A DNA stretch of 5,470 bases, from positions 1 to 5,470 of the forward strand of contig CAMYLL010000206.1 in NCBI GenBank assembly GCA_947259235.1. Reading direction: 5' to 3'. The translations under genes and the position numbers were made by a program. A model generated the notes under the pieces. That model had not been told where the DNA came from, did not search any database, and saw nothing but the letters and a program-made list of their open reading frames with translations. Below are positions 1-4,402 of this stretch, in pieces (position 1 is the first letter of the stretch; every line of letters starts with the position of its first letter). The stretch is from an uncultured Pseudodesulfovibrio sp. GTDB taxonomy: Bacteria; Desulfobacterota; Desulfovibrionia; Desulfovibrionales; Desulfovibrionaceae.

Positions 1-20
1 GGCCGGGGCAAATGCCCACA

Positions 21-59
21 AAAGAAAAAGCCCTTACGAACAAATATTCGTAAGGGCTT
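21..59 (-). terminator. Intrinsic terminator downstream of tRNA-Phe
   Basis: A 13-bp perfect inverted repeat has arms at 28-40 and 47-59 (AAGCCCTTACGAA and its complement) around a 6-nt loop. Read on the minus strand, the stem runs straight into a T-rich run, TTTTTCTTTT, at about 20-29. The tRNA-Phe 3' end lies only 8 bp upstream, so this should end the tRNA transcript. There is no comparable T run on the plus-strand side, so it is best read as a minus-strand terminator. Confidence 0.88.
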
Positions 60-67
60 GATTTCAG

Positions 68-143
68 TGGTGCTCGGGGACGGAATTGAACCGCCGACAC
101 GGGGATTTTCAGTCCCCTGCTCTACCGACTGAGCTACCCGAGC
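68..143 (-). tRNA. tRNA-Phe (anticodon GAA)
   Basis: This is a complete 76-nt cloverleaf on the minus strand. The 7-bp acceptor stem pairs GCTCGGG (137-143) with CCCGAGC (72-78). The discriminator base is A (71), and the 3' CCA is encoded in the DNA (68-70). The D arm carries the usual TAGCTCAG...GGTAGAGC sequence. The anticodon stem GGGGA/TCCCC (113-117 with 101-105) encloses the loop CTGAAAA, so the anticodon is GAA (108-110), specific for phenylalanine. The T arm has GGTTCAATTCC. All stems pair well and nothing suggests a pseudogene. An intrinsic terminator follows and a promoter-like sequence precedes it, so it can be an independent unit, although read-through from the oxidoreductase operon is also possible. 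Confidence 0.98.
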
Positions 144-160
144 AACCGGTCGAGAAGTGG

Positions 161-189
161 GATTTACCGAAATGAGCGGTGGTTGGCAA
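161..189 (-). promoter_or_regulatory. Putative sigma-70 promoter for tRNA-Phe
   Basis: On the minus strand TTGCCA (184-189, five of six matches to TTGACA) is followed after exactly 17 nt by TAAATC (161-166, a weaker -10). Transcription would start around 152-155, giving a leader of about 10 nt before the mature tRNA 5' end at 143. Position and spacing are right for a tRNA promoter, but the -10 is poor. The -35 lies inside the small inverted repeat at 179-193. This is inferred from sequence alone. Confidence 0.4.
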
Positions 190-198
190 CCACTTTTT
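179..198 (+). terminator. Small hairpin with T run, oriented to the plus strand
   Basis: GTGGTT (179-184) and AACCAC (188-193) form a perfect 6-bp stem around GGC. On the plus strand it is followed directly by TTTTT (194-198) and further pyrimidines. That is the shape of a short intrinsic terminator for rightward transcription, yet no plus-strand gene precedes it here. On the minus strand the hairpin lies just past the stop codon of the AOR-family gene (216) but has no T run after it. It may protect that gene's 3' end or stop antisense transcription. Confidence 0.4.
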
Positions 199-215
199 CT
201 CTTTCCGGTGAAATT

Positions 216-1970
216 TTACTCCTCATCGGCCAGTGGTGCGCCCATTTCCATGATCCGGGCGGCGTAGCCCGAACGCAGGGCTTCCATGTAGTCCGTGTCG
301 ATGGGGCCTTTCCAGGTGGTGACCTCGCTGTACCGCTTGGGGATCTTCACCCTGGCCGGGTCGTAGCCCATGCCCAGGCGCAGCCGCCAGCGGGCACGCT
401 GGACCTCCTTGCCCACGGCGTCCAGGGAGGCGTTGAGGTTGCCGTAGCCCACGGCGTCCAGGGCCTGGGCCAGCACGTCGGCGGTATAGACCCCGCGCGA
501 GAACAGGCAGCCCACCATGCAGTTGAGCACCACGCGGTCGCGGGCGTCGTCCACCAGGAAGTTCAGGGCTTTTTCAACGTCCTTGTCCTCGTGCTTCTGG
601 TCGTAGGAGTAGCCGCCGGCGTCCAGGTGGGCGTGGCGGAATCCCAGGGCCTCGGAGACGAAGAACACCTCGCCCGTGGCGTATCCGGCCATCTCCTGCC
701 CCAGGACGCAGGCAAAGTCCTCGCCGCCGAATTTGGCGGCGCACTTGAGGGTCCCCTGGCCCAGCAGGCGATAGAATTCGTTGGGCGGCCGACTGATGAG
801 CTCCACGCCCTTCATGTAGGACTCGGCGTCGCCCCATGCCAGCCTGACGACGGTCTGCTCCTCGCTGATGACGCCCTTGTCCAGCGCCTCGGTGGCCCAG
901 GCCAGGGCCACGCCCGCGGACATGTTGTCCAGCCCTTCCTTTTCGATGGTGTCGAGGATGCGCAGGACCTGGCCCGCGTCGGTCACCTCGAGCATGCCGC
1001 CGCAGGAGAAGATGGGCTCGTAGTCGTAGCCCACCTGGCGGTAGAGGTACTGGTTGTTGGCCTGGAACTGCTCGCGCACGAAGCCCACGTGGATGCAGCC
1101 CACCGGGCAGCCCGCGCAGGCCGCGTTGCGGAGCAGGGTGTCCTTGGCAAAGGTCTCGCCGGAGATGTTGTCGGCCTCGGGGCTGCTGGTCTGCTGGAGG
1201 TTCTTCCAGGGCAGGCTCTTGAGCTCGTTGAGGGGGTTGATGTTCACCGCCGTGCCCAGGCCGTGGTACTTGGACATCATCTCCGTGGTGGTCAGTTGTT
1301 TGAATATCTCCTTGTACAGGGTGGGGTATGCCTTGCCCTCGGGCAGGGCGAATCCCCGGTCGCCCAGGATGCAGATGGCCTTGAGGTTCTTGGACCCCAT
1401 GACCGTGCCGCCGCCCAGACGGCCGAAGTGGCGGTAGGTGTCGACGTTGATGCAGGCATAGGCCGAGAGGTTCTCTCCGGCCGGGCCGATGCGCAGGATG
1501 GACCGGCGGCCGGAGCCGGGGAACAGCTTCCTGATGACCCGCCCGGTCTGCAGGGCGTCGAACCCGCGCATGTATTCCACGTCGCGCGTCTCCACCCGGC
1601 GCGAGCCGACGCACAGGGCCGTCAGCCTCGGGGCCTTGCCGACCACCACCAGGGCGTCGAGGTCCGCAAAGCGCAGGGAGAGGGCGGATTTGCCGCCCGC
1701 GTAGCTCTCCGCGTACTGGTTGTGATAGGGCGAGCGGAAGGAGCAGCAGGTCTTGCTCATGAGCGGGTAATAGCCGGTGAGGGGGCCGATGGCGAAGATC
1801 AGGGGCTGGTCCGGGTCGTCCCAGTCCCTGTCCATGTGGCCGTACTCGGCAAAGAGCATGGCCGCCAGTCCCGTGCCGCCGAGGAACTGTTCGCGGCCGG
1901 GCAGCTCGATGATGTTGGTCTTGCCGGTGGACAGGTCGACCTTCATGATGCGGAAGTGGTTCCTGATCAT
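216..1970 (-). CDS. Aldehyde:ferredoxin oxidoreductase family protein (W/Mo-bispterin catalytic subunit)
   Basis: This 584-residue cytoplasmic protein, with no signal peptide, is close to the roughly 600 residues usual for the AOR family. That family oxidises aldehydes or related substrates at a tungsten- or molybdenum-bispterin site and passes electrons to ferredoxin. The N-terminal domain shows family landmarks: VDLSTG (11-16), GGTGL (31-35), IGPLTG (61-66), AGGK (91-94) and GRLGGGTVMGSKNLKAI (183-199). The 4Fe-4S ligands are C285-x2-C288-x3-C292, with C488 as the likely fourth. Both pterin-anchor motifs, DxxGL(D/C) in Pyrococcus AOR, are altered: E343-x2-GLD and N483-x4-C488. The AOR-type YDPRG stretch is not seen; around 446-457 the chain instead reads HAHLDAGGYSYD. 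The start ATG overlaps the ferredoxin stop (ATGA) and has a strong ribosome site, favouring Met1 over Met9. The substrate and the metal cannot be told from sequence. Confidence 0.92.
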   Translation of the reverse strand: MIRNHFRIMKVDLSTGKTNIIELPGREQFLGGTGLAAMLFAEYGHMDRDWDDPDQPLIFAIGPLTGYYPLMSKTCCSFRSPYHNQYAESYAGGKSALSLRFADLDALVVVGKAPRLTALCVGSRRVETRDVEYMRGFDALQTGRVIRKLFPGSGRRSILRIGPAGENLSAYACINVDTYRHFGRLGGGTVMGSKNLKAICILGDRGFALPEGKAYPTLYKEIFKQLTTTEMMSKYHGLGTAVNINPLNELKSLPWKNLQQTSSPEADNISGETFAKDTLLRNAACAGCPVGCIHVGFVREQFQANNQYLYRQVGYDYEPIFSCGGMLEVTDAGQVLRILDTIEKEGLDNMSAGVALAWATEALDKGVISEEQTVVRLAWGDAESYMKGVELISRPPNEFYRLLGQGTLKCAAKFGGEDFACVLGQEMAGYATGEVFFVSEALGFRHAHLDAGGYSYDQKHEDKDVEKALNFLVDDARDRVVLNCMVGCLFSRGVYTADVLAQALDAVGYGNLNASLDAVGKEVQRARWRLRLGMGYDPARVKIPKRYSEVTTWKGPIDTDYMEALRSGYAARIMEMGAPLADEE

Positions 1971-2398
1971 TTCGCACCTCCCTTGCCGCTGTCCTTCTTG
2001 GGCAGATCGACCAGCTCAAGACAGTCGTGCGGGCAGAACTCCACGCAGCGGCCGCAGTGGATGCAGACGTAGGGGTTGACCTCGTGGTCGAGGAAGATGG
2101 CGTCCACCGGGCAGGCCCGGGCGCACTCCCCGCAGCGGATGCAGAGGTTCTTTTTCTGGATGATGCCGCCGTCGCGCCGCTGGGTCATGGACCCTGTGGG
2201 GCAGGCCTCGGCGCAGGGCGCGGGGAGGCAGGCCAGGCAGACCTTGGCCTCGAAGCCGGTGGACAGCCCGCCCGCCGAGGCGATGCGTATCCCGGCCTTG
2301 TTCCAGGACAGGACGGTGTGGACCTGCTGTGCGCAGGCCAGCGAGCACGAATGGCAGCCGATGCAGCGTTCCATTCGTGATGCTCTCAATGCTTTCAT
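1967..2398 (-). CDS. Four-cluster [4Fe-4S] ferredoxin subunit of the AOR-family enzyme
   Basis: This 143-residue soluble iron-sulfur protein has sixteen cysteines in four groups: C12/15/18/22, C54/57/62/66, C86/89/92/96 and C112/115/118/122, plus a lone C126. Groups one, three and four are CxxCxxCxxxC; the second is CxxCx4CxxxC, as in DmsB/HycB-type electron-transfer subunits. It should hold four 4Fe-4S clusters and wire electrons between the pterin site of its partner and another carrier. Similar small Fe-S subunits accompany AOR-family enzymes such as Pyrococcus WOR5 and Aromatoleum AOR. There is no Tat signal or membrane segment, so it is cytoplasmic. The ATG at 2396-2398 has a GGAGG site 11 nt upstream; Met9 is a less likely start. 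The C-terminus (DLPKKDSGKGGAK) is charged and probably flexible. No NAD(P)H- or quinone-linked partner lies next door in this window. Confidence 0.92.
   Translation of the reverse strand: MKALRASRMERCIGCHSCSLACAQQVHTVLSWNKAGIRIASAGGLSTGFEAKVCLACLPAPCAEACPTGSMTQRRDGGIIQKKNLCIRCGECARACPVDAIFLDHEVNPYVCIHCGRCVEFCPHDCLELVDLPKKDSGKGGAK
1975..1984 (-). promoter_or_regulatory. Shine-Dalgarno site of the AOR-family gene
   Basis: On the minus strand AAGGGAGGTG lies inside the end of the ferredoxin gene, with the GGAGG core 6 nt before the ATG at 1968-1970. It settles the start at this ATG rather than at the internal Met9 codon. With the ATGA overlap it points to translational coupling of the two subunits. 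Confidence 0.85.
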
Positions 2399-2406
2399 GC
2401 TATCTT

Positions 2407-2419
2407 ACGCCTCCGGCGT
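2407..2419 (-). promoter_or_regulatory. Ribosome site of the ferredoxin gene inside a small hairpin
   Basis: ACGCC (2407-2411) and GGCGT (2415-2419) are perfect inverted arms around a 3-nt loop. On the minus-strand mRNA the GGAGG ribosome site (2410-2414) forms the loop and part of the stem, 11 nt before the start codon. The hairpin could partly mask the site. Five GC-rich pairs may also arise by chance at this base composition. Confidence 0.4.
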
Positions 2420-2452
2420 TGTATGCTCCGTCCGGCGCGTCGGCCGCCGAAC

Positions 2453-2495
2453 AAAAAAAGGAATCACGGCCCGGGGCCGCCGCATCGGGCGGGCC
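2453..2495 (-). terminator. Possible weak terminator or attenuator after the glycosyltransferase gene
   Basis: In the 125-bp gap between the glycosyltransferase stop (2524) and the ferredoxin start (2398), GGCCCG (2468-2473) and CGGGCC (2490-2495) can form a GC-rich stem with a 16-nt loop that can itself pair in part. On the minus strand a run of seven T (2453-2459) follows, but about 8 nt past the stem rather than directly. It is an imperfect intrinsic terminator at best. If it works, the oxidoreductase operon needs its own promoter in the remaining roughly 55 bp; I could not identify a convincing one. Confidence 0.3.
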
Positions 2496-2523
2496 TGGGG
2501 CCTGCGTTCATGGCGAATCCGGT

Positions 2524-4146
2524 TCAGATTCGTTCCAGTATGTCATGTTTGAGCGACCAGAGCACATGATTTTTGGCCGAGGCCTCTGTCATGTTCGGCG
2601 CCACTTCCACAAGCTTGCGTATCAGTGTGCCGGTGTCAACGGGTTTACGGGCAAGAAAGACGAGTTTCCTTGCCGCGTCCGGGTCGATGGTCTCTGTCAG
2701 CCCGGAATAGAGCATGGGAAAGTCCTTGCCCCGGTAGAACGCCTCGCCCGTTGCCCCGGCCCGGAGCATGACGCCGGGGGTCAGGGTGCGGCTGGTGTAG
2801 TGGCTGAAGAGCGCGCCGAAGGGCATGGCCTGGGGGTGGTCCACGCCGCGCAGGGCGTCCGCGTCCACCGGCTCGCTCCACAGGTCGTCCCACAGGGCCG
2901 CGTGCTGCCTGATGACCTCGGCCCAGGTGAAGCGCTCCAGCACGCGCCGCCTCGCCGCCTCGCCCATGGCCCGGCGGGTCTGCGGCGACTCGATGAGGGC
3001 CTTCAGGGCCTCGGCCAGGGCCGGAATCTCGACAACGGTTCGCTGGGCCAGCAGCAGGTGGTACTGGTTGTCGTAGAGGACAGGGGCCATGAGGTCCGCG
3101 TCCGGGGTATGGTCAGGGCCGATGGTGGGCACGAGCAGCCCGGTTTCGCCGTGGACCACGATGTCGCGGTAGCCGTCGTAGTCCGAGGCCACGGCGGGCA
3201 GGCCGAAGGCTCCGGCCTCCAGCAGGGTGATGCCGAAGGTCTCCTGCGGGTTGTCGGCGATGGATATGAATATGTCGGCGGAGCGGAACAGGGCGACCTT
3301 TTCGCCCTCGCTGGGCCGGGCCGCGATGGTCATGGCGATGCCCACGTTGGCGGCCAGCCCCTTGAGTACGGGGAGAAAGTCGTCCGCGTCGTCCACCCAG
3401 CCCGCCAGGACGAGCTCCACCGAGGCGGGGTCCATGCCCTGGGCCGTCAGCCGGTGCAGGGCGCGCATCAGGGGCAGCAGGTCCATCTTTGAATGATGGG
3501 AGATGCGCCCGAACACGAGCAGGCGCACCGGGCCGCCGTCCTGCCGGGGCTCGCCGGGACACAGCTCGTCCGCGTCCACGGCCAGGGGGATGCGCGTCAG
3601 TTGCGGCGCGGGGAAGGACTCGGGGTCCAGCCCGTAGCCCTGTCGCAGCCAGTGGAAGAAATTCCGCACGGCCTGACGTCCCGGCTCCGAGGTGCAGACG
3701 ATGGCGTCGCGCCGGGTGTTGCCGGGCCAGAGGTGGCGCAGGAACTGGGTCCCGAAGGTGGAGCAGCTCAGGGAGTGGATGGTCCCGGTGACCGGAAAGA
3801 TGGCGCGGCTGAACCGGTTGCGCAGCCGGGCCACGTGGGGCTGGCTGGTGATGCAGTCCGACAGGTGCATGCAGTGGAAGGACTCCTGCGCCAGCATCCG
3901 GGGCAGCTCCCGGCGGTCCACGATGCGAACCCGGCCCGCCGCGAGCATTTCAGGGGCTATCTTGCCCAGGTGCTTGCCCAGATAGTCCGTCTGTCCGGCG
4001 TCGGACAGGAAGAAGCGGTACTCGTCGCAGGGGTCTGCGGCCAGCAGTGCCCGCAGGAACTTGGTGTTGGCCACCCTGCGGCCCAGCACCGGCCCAGGCT
4101 CGTAAAAGGGGTCCAGGGTAGCCCAGATGCGCTTGGATTCAGACAT
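2524..4146 (-). CDS. GT-B fold glycosyltransferase (GT4-like) with C-terminal extension
   Basis: From the ATG at 4144-4146 this is a 540-residue soluble protein. It should transfer a sugar from an activated donor onto an acceptor in cell-surface polysaccharide or protein glycosylation; donor and acceptor are unknown. The N-terminal half (about 5-190) is an acceptor-side Rossmann-like domain. The donor domain begins near LLVFGRISHHSKMD (209-222), where R214 and K220 suit the phosphate-binding pair. It contains the EX7E motif E302-x7-E310 (ETFGITLLE) and GETGLLVPT (333-341). After the helical end of that domain (about 424), roughly 115 residues remain that I cannot assign; the last 50 look helical. 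An in-frame TTG at 4200 would add 18 residues with only a weak ribosome site. I prefer the ATG because SESKRIWATLDPFYEPG looks like the natural N-terminus and the upstream stretch carries a regulator-like dyad. The ATG itself also lacks a good Shine-Dalgarno. Confidence 0.85.
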   Translation of the reverse strand: MSESKRIWATLDPFYEPGPVLGRRVANTKFLRALLAADPCDEYRFFLSDAGQTDYLGKHLGKIAPEMLAAGRVRIVDRRELPRMLAQESFHCMHLSDCITSQPHVARLRNRFSRAIFPVTGTIHSLSCSTFGTQFLRHLWPGNTRRDAIVCTSEPGRQAVRNFFHWLRQGYGLDPESFPAPQLTRIPLAVDADELCPGEPRQDGGPVRLLVFGRISHHSKMDLLPLMRALHRLTAQGMDPASVELVLAGWVDDADDFLPVLKGLAANVGIAMTIAARPSEGEKVALFRSADIFISIADNPQETFGITLLEAGAFGLPAVASDYDGYRDIVVHGETGLLVPTIGPDHTPDADLMAPVLYDNQYHLLLAQRTVVEIPALAEALKALIESPQTRRAMGEAARRRVLERFTWAEVIRQHAALWDDLWSEPVDADALRGVDHPQAMPFGALFSHYTSRTLTPGVMLRAGATGEAFYRGKDFPMLYSGLTETIDPDAARKLVFLARKPVDTGTLIRKLVEVAPNMTEASAKNHVLWSLKHDILERI

Positions 4147-4186
4147 CTCTAGGTCAAAACCGTATTGTTCCCTTTTGTCAATGGGT

Positions 4187-4200
4187 TTGACGGAAATCAA
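4187..4200 (-). promoter_or_regulatory. FNR/CRP-family-like operator upstream of the glycosyltransferase
   Basis: The minus strand reads TTGAT-TTCC-GTCAA. This matches the FNR consensus TTGAT-N4-ATCAA at nine of ten defined bases and is a near-perfect dyad. It is centred about 48 bp before the preferred start codon. A partly overlapping second dyad, GTCAA-ACCCA-TTGAC (4177-4191), shares the right half-site. Anaerobes such as Desulfovibrio carry several CRP/FNR-family regulators with related half-sites, so control by one of these is plausible. No clear -35/-10 pair stands out nearby. Confidence 0.4.
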
Positions 4201-4213
4201 TCGGCAGATTCTT

Positions 4214-4225
4214 CCCGGCGCCGGG
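4214..4225. repeat. 12-bp perfect palindrome CCCGGCGCCGGG
   Basis: CCCGGCGCCGGG is its own reverse complement and lies in the divergent control region between the glycosyltransferase and the GGDEF gene. It could be a regulator site or a short hairpin (4-bp stem). No T run follows on either strand, so it is not a terminator. At this GC content it could be chance. Confidence 0.35.
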
Positions 4226-4301
4226 GGGAGGGTGTTCGGAAAGTGATAATTAAAAACAAAAAGAAAACAAGCGATTGCATGGCCCGCTGCGGCCTGTTCC
4301 T

Positions 4302-4311
4302 CCGTGCACGG
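4302..4311. repeat. 10-bp perfect palindrome CCGTGCACGG
   Basis: This self-complementary 10-mer lies 16 bp upstream of the -24 element of the putative sigma-54 promoter. It is a possible regulator-binding site, although enhancer sites for sigma-54 activators usually lie farther upstream, so its role is uncertain. Confidence 0.3.
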
Positions 4312-4327
4312 GGTGCGTTGATTCGTT

Positions 4328-4343
4328 TGGCCCCGATCTTGCT
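4328..4343 (+). promoter_or_regulatory. Putative sigma-54 (RpoN) promoter of the GGDEF gene
   Basis: The plus strand reads TGGCCCCGATCTTGCT against the consensus TGGCACG-N4-TTGCW. It agrees at ten of twelve defined bases. The essential GG (4329-4330) and GC (4341-4342) are separated by exactly 10 nt. Transcription would begin near 4354 and leave a leader of about 50 nt before the ATG at 4403. An A-rich tract (about 4247-4270) some 60-80 bp upstream could bend DNA toward an activator. If real, the gene needs an enhancer-binding ATPase, which is not encoded in the window. Confidence 0.6.
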
Positions 4344-4386
4344 CACTTCACGGTGCGGACGTGGAAGCGTCGGTATTTTGACTCGT

Positions 4387-4392
4387 AAGGAG
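4387..4392 (+). promoter_or_regulatory. Shine-Dalgarno site of the GGDEF gene
   Basis: AAGGAG (4387-4392) precedes the ATG at 4403 by 10 nt. A nearer ATG at 4393 is in another frame and lies too close to this site; its frame encodes nothing recognisable. A second GGAG at 4397-4400 is too near the start to be the main site. Confidence 0.65.
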
Positions 4393-4402
4393 ATGCGGAG
4401 AT

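Noticed and set aside
68..143. tRNA-Phe as an integration site for a mobile element
   Set aside because: No integrase gene and no duplicated tRNA 3' end were seen in the window.
183..2072. A 629-codon plus-strand open frame antisense to the oxidoreductase genes
   Set aside because: Its product is dominated by Ala, Gly, Val, His and Gln with no recognisable domain, as expected from the reverse of GC-rich coding sequence. The minus strand there encodes clear AOR and ferredoxin motifs.
2329..3492. Plus-strand open frames across the glycosyltransferase
   Set aside because: They are reverse-frame shadows; the minus strand carries the EX7E motif and a full GT-B protein.
4176..4181. A perfect TTGACA (-35 hexamer) on the minus strand
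   Set aside because: At spacings of 16-18 nt it is followed by TTTTGA/TTTGAC/TTGACC, with no acceptable -10, so I do not call a sigma-70 promoter. Its TTGAC is better explained as part of the dyad.
4245..4250. GATAAT on the plus strand as a -10 box
   Set aside because: The position 17 nt upstream is a run of G with no -35 similarity.
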